Position numbers and translations under genes: made by a program. 64,000 nucleotides of DNA from Gordonia alkanivorans NBRC 16433 (lineage in GTDB: Bacteria > Actinomycetota > Actinomycetes > Mycobacteriales > Mycobacteriaceae). Below the pieces are notes generated by a model. The model did not search any database. It was not told where the DNA came from and saw only the letters and a list, made by a program, of their open reading frames with translations. Numbering within the stretch: position 1 is the first letter of the stretch; each line of letters opens with the position of its first letter. Positions 35,278-44,167 of the stretch are shown here, one piece after another. The stretch spans positions 115,052-179,051 of the forward strand of contig NZ_BACI01000060.1 of assembly GCF_000225505.1 (NCBI RefSeq), written 5' to 3'.

Positions 35278-36396
35278 ATGTCCACAGAGGCCGCGAGCGG
35301 GCTCCTGAGGGACCTTCTCCGCCTCATCATCGACGCCATGCCCGATGATCTGCTCGTTCTCGTCGACCCGGATCTGTATGACGACGTCGCCCGCTGCGCG
35401 GCGGCCGCCGGATATCGCACCGTCGCCGCCCGGCCCGACGACTGTCGCCGTGAATGGCTCACCAGCCGCGCCGTGGTGGCCGATCCGGCGGCGATCGCCG
35501 TCCTCACTCTGATACATCCACCGCGTCGCGACGGTCTGATCCTCGTCAGTGCGGAGGAACCGCGAGCCGACACCTGGCGGATGGCGATGGACCTCGGGGC
35601 CACCGACGCGGCCGCGCTGCCGTCTGACGAGAATCGCCTGGTCAGATCGTTGACCGACGTCCGCGTACCTCGCCGCCGGCCCGCGGGTGTCCTCGCGGTG
35701 ATCGGCGCACATGGTGGAGCCGGCGCATCGACGCTGGCCGCGGCGGTGGCTCTCACCAGCGTCGGGAACGGATCGTCCACCCTGCTCCTCGATCTCGACG
35801 ACGTCGCGCCCGGTACCGACCTGCTGCTCGGGATCGAGCAGCGCCCGGGCTTGCGCTGGCAGGACCTGTCGCTGGACGGAGGCGTCGTCGGTGGCACGGC
35901 GTTGCACCACGCCCTGCCACGTGCCGGGAGTGGTCTCGCGGTGTTGACCTCGGAACGTCTCCCCACGCGGGCGCCGGGCTCTGACGCGGTGGCCGCGGTC
36001 ATCGACGCAGGTCAGGCCCACGGAGATCTTGTGGTGGTCGACCTTCCGCGCGCCGACACCCCGGTCGTCCGTACAGCGATCGCTTCGGCGGATCTCGTCG
36101 TGCTGGTCTCCGCCCCGTCGGTCGGTGGCTGCGCCGCGGCACGTCGGGTGGTCGGCCGGCTCATCGGTGACGAGGTCTCCGTCGAACTCGTGGTCCGGGG
36201 TCCGTCACCGGGTGGTCTGCGGCCCGCGCAGGTCGCCGACGCGATCGGGGTCCCCTTGATCGCCGCGTATCGGCCTGACCCGCGTCTTCCGGTCCGGCTG
36301 GAGGGTGGACCGCTCCGCGTCCGACCCCGCAGTCCGCTCGGACGTGCGGCCCAAGCCGTCCACTCGAGGGTGGCAGGGCAGGGGAGAGCGGCGTGA
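35278..36396 (+). CDS. ssd: septum-site-determining / TadZ-CpaE-like protein Ssd
   Basis: TadZ/CpaE proteins locate pilus assembly machinery and belong to the MinD/ParA ATPase superfamily; mycobacterial Ssd affects septation. The 372-residue product has an N-terminal receiver-like region (DDLLVLVDPDLYDDVARCAAAAGY) and a ParA-type domain starting VIGAHGGAGASTLAAAVAL. Both lysines of the deviant Walker A (KGGxGK) are missing (His and Ala), so ATP hydrolysis is doubtful. The start is uncertain (GTG 35251 or ATG 35338 are possible). Its stop overlaps the tadA GTG by 4 nt, making it the first gene of the pilus operon. Confidence 0.85.
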   Translation: MSTEAASGLLRDLLRLIIDAMPDDLLVLVDPDLYDDVARCAAAAGYRTVAARPDDCRREWLTSRAVVADPAAIAVLTLIHPPRRDGLILVSAEEPRADTWRMAMDLGATDAAALPSDENRLVRSLTDVRVPRRRPAGVLAVIGAHGGAGASTLAAAVALTSVGNGSSTLLLDLDDVAPGTDLLLGIEQRPGLRWQDLSLDGGVVGGTALHHALPRAGSGLAVLTSERLPTRAPGSDAVAAVIDAGQAHGDLVVVDLPRADTPVVRTAIASADLVVLVSAPSVGGCAAARRVVGRLIGDEVSVELVVRGPSPGGLRPAQVADAIGVPLIAAYRPDPRLPVRLEGGPLRVRPRSPLGRAAQAVHSRVAGQGRAA

Positions 36397-37631
36397 CAGT
36401 CGATCGAACTGACGACGAGCTGCTCGAACGCGTCCGGTCTCGGCTGGCCTCAGATGCCGCGGAACCGAGCCCGGCGGTGATCGCCGAGGCGATCCGTGCC
36501 GAGGCCGGCGGTGTCCTGGGCGACACCGACCTCCTCGCGGCACTCCGTTTCCTTCAAACGGAGCTCACCGGCGCCGGAAAGCTGGAGGCACTGCTCGCCG
36601 AACCAGACATCGCCGACATCCTCGTAGCCGGTCCCGACGACGTATGGGTGGACCGCGGACGCGGACTCGAGCCGGCGACGATCCGCTTTCCCGACGAGGC
36701 ATCGGTCCGGCGCCTGGCGGGACGTCTCGCGCTGAGCGCCGGACGTCGCCTCGACGACGCGCAACCGTGGGTCGACGGCCAGCTGTCCGACGTCGGCCGG
36801 CGCGGATACACGGTGCGACTACACGCGATCATCCCGCCGCTCGCCGCCGACGGCACCTGTATATCGTTGCGGGTGCTGCGTGCAGCGTCGAAGGACCTGC
36901 CGAGTCTGATCGCCGGCGGCGCCATCCCGGCAGAGGTGGTCGGGATCATCGGTGACATCCTCCGACACCGCTTCTCCTTCCTGGTCATCGGCGGCACGGG
37001 CTCCGGAAAAACGACGCTGCTGAACGCGCTGATCGGCGAGATGAACACTCGTGAGCGGCTCGTGTGTGTCGAGGACGCCCTCGAGCTCGCGCCCCGCCAT
37101 CCCCAAGTGGTTCGACTCGTGGCACGCGCGGCGAATGTCGAAGGCGTGGGCGAGGTTCCGGTGCGTGCGCTGGTGCGGCAGGCGCTGCGCATGCGGCCCG
37201 ACCGGATCGTCGTCGGGGAGGTGCGAGGCGCCGAGGTGATCGACCTGCTCACCGCACTCAATACCGGACACGACGGCAGCGCCGGGACCGTGCACGCCAA
37301 CTCGACCTCCGAGGTGCCGGCGCGGATGGAAGCCCTTGCCGCGCTGGGCGGGATGGGTCGCGATGCGTTGCACAGCCAGTTGGGCGCGGCCCTGCAGATG
37401 GTGCTCGGTGTCGCGCGCCGAGCGGACGGTTCACGTGGGCTCGTCGAGATCGGCGTCGTACGGCGTGCTCCTGACGGGCGAGTCGACATCGTGCCGATCT
37501 GGTTGCGAGACAGTGGTTTCACCGACCACCGACCGTTCTTCGACACGATGCTCGCCAGACATCGACCGCCCGGCGGTCGGTCCGCTGACGACCCCGGGAC
37601 CTCCGCTGGTCCGCGCCGGCTGTCGGCATGA
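36393..37631 (+). CDS. tadA: TadA/CpaF-type pilus assembly ATPase (Rv3659c-like)
   Basis: This hexameric cytoplasmic ATPase powers Tad (Flp) pilus assembly. The 412-residue product has an N-terminal helical domain, the ALLAEPDIADILVAGPDDVWVDRG block, Walker A GGTGSGKTTLLNAL, the Asp box VCVEDALELAP, Walker B RMRPDRIVVGEVRGAE and the His box GHDGSAGTVHANS. GTG overlaps the ssd stop and its own TGA overlaps tadB ATG. It acts with TadB and TadC in the membrane. Confidence 0.95.
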   Translation: MTVDRTDDELLERVRSRLASDAAEPSPAVIAEAIRAEAGGVLGDTDLLAALRFLQTELTGAGKLEALLAEPDIADILVAGPDDVWVDRGRGLEPATIRFPDEASVRRLAGRLALSAGRRLDDAQPWVDGQLSDVGRRGYTVRLHAIIPPLAADGTCISLRVLRAASKDLPSLIAGGAIPAEVVGIIGDILRHRFSFLVIGGTGSGKTTLLNALIGEMNTRERLVCVEDALELAPRHPQVVRLVARAANVEGVGEVPVRALVRQALRMRPDRIVVGEVRGAEVIDLLTALNTGHDGSAGTVHANSTSEVPARMEALAALGGMGRDALHSQLGAALQMVLGVARRADGSRGLVEIGVVRRAPDGRVDIVPIWLRDSGFTDHRPFFDTMLARHRPPGGRSADDPGTSAGPRRLSA

Positions 37632-38494
37632 TGTCCGGGATCCCGCCGATGGCCCCGGTCCTGGTGGCCCCGGTCCTGGTGGCCCTCGGGTTCGGTGTCC
37701 TGTTGTGGTCGCCGCCGCGGGCCTGGCAGCGCCTGCAGATCGTCGTGGGGAGGCCGCGCGTCACCCGATCGTCGAATCGGATGGCGCTTCTCGCCGCGGG
37801 TGCACCGGTGGCGGCCTTGGTGCTCGGTGGGCTCTCGGCCGCGGTTGCGGCGGGCATCGTCGTAGCGCTCGTGATGTGGATTCGACGACGTCGACAGGCG
37901 GAGAAGAGGTTCGATCGTCGGTTGGACGACCTGCTGCTGGCGCTGTCCCTGATGATCTCGGAACTTTCGGTCGGCGCGCCCCCGGTGCACGCCTGCGAGG
38001 TTGCGGTCGCCGAGCTTCGGCGGCGCACGGCCGACGGTGGTCGTGGCTGTTCGGAGATCGCCGATGGGCTCGAGGCGATGGCGTCGCGAGCGTCGCTCGG
38101 TGGGTCGGCGATCGCAGGTCCGGAGCCGACACCGGGTTCGGAGGACGCGTCGGGGGCGGCGTCGTGGCGTCGGATCGGAGTGGCCTGGCAGACCGCCGAA
38201 CAGTACGGCCTGCCGATGGTGGACACGCTGGCGGCGTTGCGGTCCGATCTGCGGTCGCGCCGCGGATTCGCCGACCGCACACGTGCCGGCCTGTCGGGGC
38301 CGCGTGCGACGGCGATGGTGCTGGCCGGTCTGCCCCTGCTCGGTATTGCACTGGGCCAGGCGACCGGCGCCGGGCCGATCCAGGTACTCCTCGGCGGTGG
38401 TCTCGGCGGCGTCCTGCTGATGGTCGGAACCGTCTTGGCCGCAGCCGGAGTCGCGTGGTCGGAACGCATCACCGGGAAAGTGCTGGCCCGTTGA
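37628..38494 (+). CDS. tadB: TadB-like type II/IV secretion F-domain membrane protein
   Basis: TadB is one of two inner-membrane platform proteins of the Tad pilus. The 288-residue product has two N-terminal helices (residues 9-26 and 50-82), a cytoplasmic T2SSF domain (FDRRLDDLLLALSLMISELSVGAPP, later WRRIGVAWQTAEQYGLPMVDTLAALRSDLRS) and two C-terminal helices. The loop between (residues about 140-175) is rich in Gly, Ala and Ser. The ATG overlaps the tadA TGA, and the tadC TTG overlaps its own TGA. Confidence 0.88.
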   Translation: MMSGIPPMAPVLVAPVLVALGFGVLLWSPPRAWQRLQIVVGRPRVTRSSNRMALLAAGAPVAALVLGGLSAAVAAGIVVALVMWIRRRRQAEKRFDRRLDDLLLALSLMISELSVGAPPVHACEVAVAELRRRTADGGRGCSEIADGLEAMASRASLGGSAIAGPEPTPGSEDASGAASWRRIGVAWQTAEQYGLPMVDTLAALRSDLRSRRGFADRTRAGLSGPRATAMVLAGLPLLGIALGQATGAGPIQVLLGGGLGGVLLMVGTVLAAAGVAWSERITGKVLAR

Positions 38495-39105
38495 CCGGGG
38501 TGGCGATCGCGATGGCGTCCTTGGCCGCGGGGTTGCTGGTCTGGCCCGCGCCGCGCTGGCGGCTGTACCGGGTCGTCGACCCTCCGCCGGGCCCCGACCG
38601 CTCGCCGAGATGGCTGGGTGCGGGTCCACCGCGGGAGGATCCGTTCGCCGTGGCATCCGCCTTCGATCTGTTCGCCGTGTGCCTCCGGGCCGGGTTGCCG
38701 GTGGGTGTCGCCGCGGCGGTCGTTGCCGGCCGGGCCCCGCCGTCGCTCGCCCGGCCGCTCGCGCGTGTCGCTGACCTGCTGCAACTCGGTGCCGACCCGG
38801 ACACCGCATGGGCGGCGCTGCTCGAGGATTCATCGGAGGCGAAGAGGTCGGCCGACGACCATCTCGAAGCCCTCGCGGCGCTGGCCAGACGCTCGGCCCG
38901 AGCCGGTTCGTCACTGGCGGGCGGACTCGCGGAACTGGCGGACGATGTTCGACGCCGCGCTCATGACGATGCGCTGGCCGCGGCCGAGCGCGCCGGAGTG
39001 GCGATCAGTGGTCCGCTCGGGCTGTGCTTCCTGCCTGCGTTCATCTGTCTCGGGATCGTGCCGGTAGTGGTCGGTCTGGCGTCGACGGTGCTCGGCGCGT
39101 TCTGA
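38491..39105 (+). CDS. tadC: TadC-like type II/IV secretion F-domain membrane protein
   Basis: The 204-residue product is the partner of TadB. It has an N-terminal helix (VAIAMASLAAGLLVWP), a cytoplasmic T2SSF domain (VASAFDLFAVCLRAGLPVGVAAAVVAG; later LEALAALARRSARAGSSLAGGLAELADDVR) and a C-terminal hydrophobic pair ending LASTVLGAF. The TTG at 38491 overlaps the tadB stop (TTGA); GTG 38500 and ATG 38512 are alternatives. It is shorter than standalone TadC homologues. Confidence 0.85.
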   Translation: MTGVAIAMASLAAGLLVWPAPRWRLYRVVDPPPGPDRSPRWLGAGPPREDPFAVASAFDLFAVCLRAGLPVGVAAAVVAGRAPPSLARPLARVADLLQLGADPDTAWAALLEDSSEAKRSADDHLEALAALARRSARAGSSLAGGLAELADDVRRRAHDDALAAAERAGVAISGPLGLCFLPAFICLGIVPVVVGLASTVLGAF

Positions 39106-39159
39106 CTGCGAGCGCGGAAGTGCTCACGAACTGTCGGTGCCCACCAGCACACTGGAGAC

Positions 39160-39534
39160 ATGGTTGACACCGGACACCGACACCATGCGATCGACTACGT
39201 CGAGCTCACCGTCACGGACATGGCTGCGGCGCGGACCTTCTATTCGGGCGCGTTCGGCTGGGAGTTCAACGACTACGGACCCGGTTACTCGGGAATCGTC
39301 GGGCCGGGAGGAGCAGGATCGCCGGAGGCGGGCGGCCTCGCGCTCGGCGACTCGGCGCCCACCCGGGGCGGCCCGCTGGTCCTGCTGTACTCCGATGACC
39401 TCGACGTGACGGTTGAGAAGGTGCGTGCGGCGGGAGGTCAGATCGTCAACGGTCCCTACGACTTTCCGGGCGGCCGACGGTTTCACTTCACCGACCCGAG
39501 CGGTAACGAGCTCGGCGTCTGGTCGTCCGCCTGA
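39160..39534 (+). CDS. VOC family (glyoxalase/bleomycin-resistance fold) protein
   Basis: The 124-residue product shows the VOC pattern: IDYVELTVTDMAAARTFYSGAFGWEF at the start and GRRFHFTDPSGNELGVW at the end. His (IDYVE preceded by HHA), Glu (YVEL) and the terminal Glu (NELGVW) could bind metal. Its substrate is unknown. It sits between tadC and the pilin gene, a position where I recall no gene in mycobacteria, so it looks like a later insertion. GGAG before the ATG serves as ribosome-binding site. Confidence 0.85.
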   Translation: MVDTGHRHHAIDYVELTVTDMAAARTFYSGAFGWEFNDYGPGYSGIVGPGGAGSPEAGGLALGDSAPTRGGPLVLLYSDDLDVTVEKVRAAGGQIVNGPYDFPGGRRFHFTDPSGNELGVWSSA

Positions 39535-39658
39535 GGTGTCCGCTCGCAAACCCACCCCTCGAGGGGTGCGGAGTCGAAAACTCGATGGATCCCAGCGGGG
39601 CTTTGATGCGTCCAAGTAGTGCAGAACTCGAAGGTCGCTCGTCCCGACAGGAGAACCC

Positions 39659-39874
39659 ATGACCCACAACCTTTCTCGTCTCATCGATCGTGCAGGTGCG
39701 CACGCCACGCGGCTGATCACCGACGAGGACGGCATGTCCACGGCGGAATACGCGATCGGCACAATTGCGGCCGCGGCGTTCGGGGCGATCCTCTACACGG
39801 TGATCACCGGGGACAACATCGTGAGTGCGCTGACCGGCATCATCGGGAAGGCTCTCAACACCTCGGTGGGCTGA
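39659..39874 (+). CDS. Flp-type pilin, DUF4244 (Rv3656c-like)
   Basis: The 71-residue product is the expected major pilus subunit. A basic N-terminal leader ends DEDG, followed by MSTAEYAIGTIAAAAFGAILYTVI: cleavage after Gly leaves the Glu at mature position 5, the type IV pilin hallmark, in front of a hydrophobic helix. ACAGGAGA lies upstream of the ATG. Its TGA shares one base with the TadE ATG. No prepilin peptidase gene is in this window. Confidence 0.9.
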   Translation: MTHNLSRLIDRAGAHATRLITDEDGMSTAEYAIGTIAAAAFGAILYTVITGDNIVSALTGIIGKALNTSVG

Positions 39875-40275
39875 TGTGCTTGCGTGCGCTGAGGATTCGG
39901 ATTGCGGAGATCGGTCGGGATGAGGCGGGGATGGTGACGGTCGAGGCGGCATACGCGGTCGCTGCGATCGTGGTCGCGGTGCTGCTCGCCGTCGGAGCGA
40001 TCGGTGGCGTGACGGCCCAGATCCGTTGTACCGACGCTGCGCGGGAGGCGGCACGGCTGACGGCAGCGGGTGACGATTCGGCGCGCGAGGTCGCGAAGCG
40101 GATGGCGGGGGATCGGGCCGTGGTGTTGGTGTCGGTCCAGGGGAAACGTGTCGTCGCGCAGGTGCGCACCTCGGTGGCGTTGTTGCCGGGCCTCACGATG
40201 TCGGCACAGGCCGTGGCCGCCAAGGAACCGCGAGGCGAGGATCAGGTGGTCTTCGCGCCCGGCGTCGAACCGTGA
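39874..40275 (+). CDS. TadE-like pseudopilin (Rv3655c-like)
   Basis: The 133-residue product has a short leader ending DEAG, then MVTVEAAYAVAAIVVAVLLAVGAI, again with Glu at mature position 5. The rest is a small soluble domain with RCTDAAREAARL, typical of TadE. The ATG overlaps the pilin stop, and the next gene GTG overlaps its own TGA by 4 nt, so pilin and pseudopilins are made from one message. Confidence 0.87.
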   Translation: MCLRALRIRIAEIGRDEAGMVTVEAAYAVAAIVVAVLLAVGAIGGVTAQIRCTDAAREAARLTAAGDDSAREVAKRMAGDRAVVLVSVQGKRVVAQVRTSVALLPGLTMSAQAVAAKEPRGEDQVVFAPGVEP

Positions 40276-40643
40276 GGGCCGTCCGCGGTCTCGTCGCAGA
40301 TGACCATGGCAATGCGACGGTGCTGGGTGCGTTCGCGATCGCCGCTCTCGCGGCAGTTCTCGTCATGGTCATCTACGTCGGCGCGGCCGTGCTCGCCCGT
40401 CACCGCGCTCAGTCGGCAGCTGACCTGTCCGCGCTGGCCGCAGCCGCAGATCACGTGGCGGGGGAGTCCGAACCCTGCACCGCTGCGCGTGCAATGGCGA
40501 CGGCACAACGGCCTTCGGTCGAGGTGGTCGCGTGCCGAACGGACGGTGAGGACGTGCTCGTGTCGGTGCGGGTCCCGGTCGACCTGGGCACCTTCGGCGT
40601 CCGGGCGGCCACGGCGTCCGCGCGGGCCGGTCCGGTCGAGTGA
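40272..40643 (+). CDS. TadG-like Flp pilus-assembly protein (Rv3654c-like)
   Basis: The 123-residue product has a leader ending DDHG followed by NATVLGAFAIAALAAVLVMVIYVGA, then RHRAQSAADLSALAAA, the pattern of secreted TadG/helicase-secretion-neighbourhood proteins. The position after the processing-like Gly holds Asn and the fifth residue is Leu rather than Glu, so it may not be cut as a true pilin. It is the last gene of the tad operon; GTG overlaps the TadE stop. Confidence 0.83.
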   Translation: MRAVRGLVADDHGNATVLGAFAIAALAAVLVMVIYVGAAVLARHRAQSAADLSALAAAADHVAGESEPCTAARAMATAQRPSVEVVACRTDGEDVLVSVRVPVDLGTFGVRAATASARAGPVE

Positions 40644-40708
40644 CGGTGGAGCGCTACCCGCGTCGGACAAGAGAACGGAGTCTGGGGATCGGCCAAATCA
40701 GGTCGTCG

Positions 40709-40714
40709 TACGGT
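40709..40714 (+). promoter_or_regulatory. leaderless -10 element (TACGGT)
   Basis: TACGGT ends 7 nt before the GTG at 40722 of the lipoprotein gene. Confidence 0.45.
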
Positions 40715-40721
40715 TACGGAC

Positions 40722-41222
40722 GTGATTAGAGCCTTCGTAGCCACTGCCGCCGCACTTGTACTACTCGCGGGATGCTCGTCTGAGAAAGATGCTCCTCAGC
40801 AAGCTTCCGCACTCCCCGGGGTGATGACAGCTCAACCTCTGACTGCCTCTGACTTGGCCGAGCGATTGAAGACATCGATACCCGAAGTGGTGAAGATCAT
40901 TGAGATCACCGAAGAAAACGACCCGAACAATCTGATCGGTCGCCCAAACGGGTACACGACAGCCTTTGTCATCGAAGACTCGCGCGTTGGTTGTCTCGAG
41001 TTGCCGGGCAGCAGCATCGGTGTTGACTGCGGGGCAATGGTCGAACAGTGGCCAGACCATGCATCAGCCCAAGCGCGTGCCGACTACATCCAGCGGGTGC
41101 TGAAGGGAGCCCCGATGCTCGGACAGGAGTACGACACGGTTCGTGGAGATGCGGTGCTCCGTGTGTCGGGTGATCTCAAACCGTCTGAGGCAGAGAGGTA
41201 CAAGGAGGTGTTCGCGTCCTAA
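40722..41222 (+). CDS. putative lipoprotein of unknown function
   Basis: The 166-residue product has a signal peptide and lipobox LLAGC (Cys18), then a polar domain with two further cysteines (VGCLELPG, VDCGAM) that may form a disulfide, and WPDHASAQARADYIQ. No family was recognised. Its codons are visibly less GC-rich than those of its neighbours (for example runs with GAT, CAA and GCT), which suggests recent acquisition. A TACGGT element 7 nt before the GTG supports a leaderless start. Confidence 0.75.
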   Translation: MIRAFVATAAALVLLAGCSSEKDAPQQASALPGVMTAQPLTASDLAERLKTSIPEVVKIIEITEENDPNNLIGRPNGYTTAFVIEDSRVGCLELPGSSIGVDCGAMVEQWPDHASAQARADYIQRVLKGAPMLGQEYDTVRGDAVLRVSGDLKPSEAERYKEVFAS

Positions 41223-41295
41223 CAGGGTCCGAGTGACCTAGCGCGGAAGAGCGTGTACGACCAGGGCCTCGTGAACGACACGACCAGACGCTGAC

Positions 41296-41847
41296 CTACC
41301 CGCGACTGTCCTCGTCGACGACGATCCGTTTCGGATACACCCGTACCGATTGCATAGGGGCGAACCACAATTGGTGAAAGTGAACGTCCGTGTCGCCGCG
41401 GTAGGCGAGTTCGAAGGCTTCGGTCCCGGTGTTCAGCGGGATCCACGGTCGAACCGCCCGCACGAACGACGACCAGTGGATCAGTTCGCCCTCGGTCAGG
41501 AACCCGCCTGCAGCAGCCCAGGTTTCGCCGGACTGCGCGTCGGACGACGCCAGGTACACCTCGCCGAGCGACGGCGTGATCCTCGGGCCGATCATCGCGG
41601 CTTGCAGGTACCACTGGGCGGTGGTCACCACCGGGGTGAAGCCGCCCGACCGGGCCGCGCACCACCCGTAGTGCAGGTCGAGGGCATCGAGTGCCGCCTC
41701 CTCGGAGAAGAACACGTCGCGTTCGCCGATGGAGGCCGGCAGGTTGTCGGTGTCCTGGGTGGGCCGGGCAAGCAGGAAGAAGGCGCGCGAGGGCCGGGAC
41801 ACCAGCCGCTTCGTTCCGATCCCCCGATCGGATGCCTCGTCATGCAT
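41296..41847 (-). CDS. hypothetical protein following the helicase
   Basis: The 183-residue product is soluble with no signal peptide. It contains SRAFFLLARPTQDTDNLPASIGE, ALDLHYGWCAARSGGFTPVV and DVHFHQLWFAPMQSVRVYPKR; I recognise no family. Its ATG overlaps the end of the helicase gene by 8 nt on the same strand, so it is translated from the helicase message. A function linked to the helicase is possible but only by position. Confidence 0.7.
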   Translation of the reverse strand: MHDEASDRGIGTKRLVSRPSRAFFLLARPTQDTDNLPASIGERDVFFSEEAALDALDLHYGWCAARSGGFTPVVTTAQWYLQAAMIGPRITPSLGEVYLASSDAQSGETWAAAGGFLTEGELIHWSSFVRAVRPWIPLNTGTEAFELAYRGDTDVHFHQLWFAPMQSVRVYPKRIVVDEDSRG

Positions 41848-44167
41848 GAGCCAAGTATTGCCGAGACAACAGTTCGAGGACGGTCACTGCGCCATCTTTG
41901 TCCAACGGATCATTGCCGTTGCCACACTTGGGGCTCTGCACACACGACGGGCAGCCGCTCTCGCATCCGCAGCTCGCGACGGCGTCCCGGGTGGCGTTGA
42001 TCCAGGTGAGGAAGGCAGAGTGCCCGCGCTCGGCGAAACCCGCCCCGCCCATGTACCCGTCGTAGACGAAAACGGTCGGCAATCCGGTGTCGGGATGGAG
42101 GTCGGTGGAGACGCCGCCGATGTCCCATCGGTCGCACGTCGCGACGAGGGGGAGGAGTCCGATCGTCGCATGCTCGGCCGCGTGCAGGGAACCGGGCAGC
42201 CTCGTGTCGTCGATTCCGGCCTCGGCCAGCACCTCCGGTGTGAGCGTGTACATGACCGCCCGGGTATGCAGGGTCTGCTCGGGCATGTCGAGTTCGACGG
42301 CGTCGAGCACCTCACCGGTCCGCAGCGTCCGCAGGTAACCGACTACCTGATGCGTCACGTCGACCTCGACGAAGGCCACGGTCAGCGGACCGAACTCACG
42401 GCTCTCGATGACGGAGGTGATCGAGATGTCGGTGGTCTCGCGTGCCGACGTGGTCCAGTCGGGGTCCTCGGGATGTGCGAGCGCCAGGCCGTCGTCGAGG
42501 TCTAGTTCATCGACGAGGTACGTCTCGCCCTGGTGGATGTGCACCGCGCCGGGGTGCACCGTCGACATCGCGCGCCCGGTGTCGACGGTGCCCAGGACCT
42601 GCGAGGTCGTGGTGTCGACGATCAACACCTGCCCGCCGATCCCGCCCCGGATGTCGATCTCGGCGTGCGGTTCGACGCCGGCGGCGACGTACCAACCCGA
42701 CTTCCGTCTGCGCAGCAGGCCTTCCGTGGCCAGGTCCTCGGCCACCGGCCGCGCATCCCAGGCGTCTATCTCGGTGTCCGAGAGCGGCTTCTCTGCGGCG
42801 GCGCACAACAGATGCGGCCCGAGGATGTACGGGTTGGCCGGGTCGGTGACGGTGGCCTCGACCGGCTTGCCGAGGAGCGAGTCGGGATGGTGCACCAGGA
42901 ATGTGTCGAGTGGGTCGTCGCGGGCGACCAGGACCACCAGCGAGTCCCCGGACTCCCGTTGGCGTCCGGCCCGACCCGCCTGCTGCCAGAACGACGCGAC
43001 CGTCCCGGGGTAGCCGCTGACGATGACAGCGTCCAATCCGCTGATGTCGACGCCCAATTCGAGTGCGTTGGTGGTCGCGACACCGAGCAGCTCGCCGTCG
43101 GAGATCGCCTTCTCGAGCTTGCGCCGGTCATCGGCGAGATAGCCCGCACGGTAGGCCCCGATCCTCGACTCGAGTTCGGGCGCACTCTGCGACAACAGGT
43201 TCCGCGCCGACAGTGCCGTCAGTTCGACGCCCCGCCGACTGCGCGCGAAACACAGTGTCCGCGCACCCTCGACCACGAAATCCGCGAGTAGCCGTGCAGA
43301 TTCGGCGCCGGCGGAGCGCCGGACCGGCGCGCCGTTCTCCCCGGTCACCGCCGGCAGGAAGTCCGGCTCCCACAATGCGACGGTGCGCTCACCGCGCGGC
43401 GAGCTGTCCTCGGTCACCGCGACCGCGGGCTCACCGATCAAGCGGCCCAATGCCTCCGCGGGTTGCGCGACCGTCGCGCTGGCACCGATCACCGTCGGAT
43501 TCGCGCCGGCCGCACGGGCGATCCGGAGGAGCCTGCGCATGACGAGTGCGGTGTGGGAGCCGAAGACGCCACGGTAGTGGTGGCATTCGTCGACGACGAT
43601 GAAGCGAAGATGCCGGAAGAACTGACGCCACCGGGCGTGATGCGAGAGGATGCCGATGTGCAGCATGTCGGGGTTGGTGAATATCCACCGTGAGTGCACG
43701 CGCGCCCACTGCCGGATCTCGGGGTCGGTGTCGCCGTCGTAGGCGCAGGGCTGCAGGTGCCCGAACTCCGGCCGCCCGGCGATGATCGAGGAGACCGCCC
43801 GGATCTGGTCCGCGCCCAACGCTTTCGTCGGCGCGAGATATAACGCTGTCGAATTCTTTTCATTCAACAGAGTCGAAAGAATTGGCATCTGGTAAGACAG
43901 TGATTTACCCGATGCGGTTCCCGTGCAGATGGCGACATGATTACCGCGGAATGCTTCGTCGGCGGCCCGGGCCTGGTGTGTCCAGACGCGTTCTATTCCG
44001 TTGTCCGCGTACGCGTCGAGGAGTGCTGTGGGCACCCATTCCGGCCACTCGGCGAAAGATGCAGGGCGCGACGGGATTACCGACAGGTGCGTGAGTGGGG
44101 ACTCGTCGGGGTCGGTGCCTGCGAGGGACCTTGCGAGGAGATCTGTCCCGAATGTGGAGTACTGCAT
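41840..44167 (-). CDS. DEAD/DEAH-box helicase with DUF1998 C-terminus (Rv3649-like)
   Basis: The 775-residue product is a superfamily 2 helicase: THQARAADEAF (Q-like motif), CTGTASGKSL (Walker A), VVDECHHYRG (DECH box), IGASATV (motif III) and QQAGRAGR (motif VI). The C-terminal part carries a cysteine cluster (CGCESGCPSCVQSPKCG), typical of DUF1998 helicases such as the MrfA repair group. The ATG at 44167 lacks a clear ribosome-binding site. The first 120 codons are less GC-rich than the rest. It diverges from cspA. Confidence 0.9.
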   Translation of the reverse strand: MQYSTFGTDLLARSLAGTDPDESPLTHLSVIPSRPASFAEWPEWVPTALLDAYADNGIERVWTHQARAADEAFRGNHVAICTGTASGKSLSYQMPILSTLLNEKNSTALYLAPTKALGADQIRAVSSIIAGRPEFGHLQPCAYDGDTDPEIRQWARVHSRWIFTNPDMLHIGILSHHARWRQFFRHLRFIVVDECHHYRGVFGSHTALVMRRLLRIARAAGANPTVIGASATVAQPAEALGRLIGEPAVAVTEDSSPRGERTVALWEPDFLPAVTGENGAPVRRSAGAESARLLADFVVEGARTLCFARSRRGVELTALSARNLLSQSAPELESRIGAYRAGYLADDRRKLEKAISDGELLGVATTNALELGVDISGLDAVIVSGYPGTVASFWQQAGRAGRQRESGDSLVVLVARDDPLDTFLVHHPDSLLGKPVEATVTDPANPYILGPHLLCAAAEKPLSDTEIDAWDARPVAEDLATEGLLRRRKSGWYVAAGVEPHAEIDIRGGIGGQVLIVDTTTSQVLGTVDTGRAMSTVHPGAVHIHQGETYLVDELDLDDGLALAHPEDPDWTTSARETTDISITSVIESREFGPLTVAFVEVDVTHQVVGYLRTLRTGEVLDAVELDMPEQTLHTRAVMYTLTPEVLAEAGIDDTRLPGSLHAAEHATIGLLPLVATCDRWDIGGVSTDLHPDTGLPTVFVYDGYMGGAGFAERGHSAFLTWINATRDAVASCGCESGCPSCVQSPKCGNGNDPLDKDGAVTVLELLSRQYLAHA

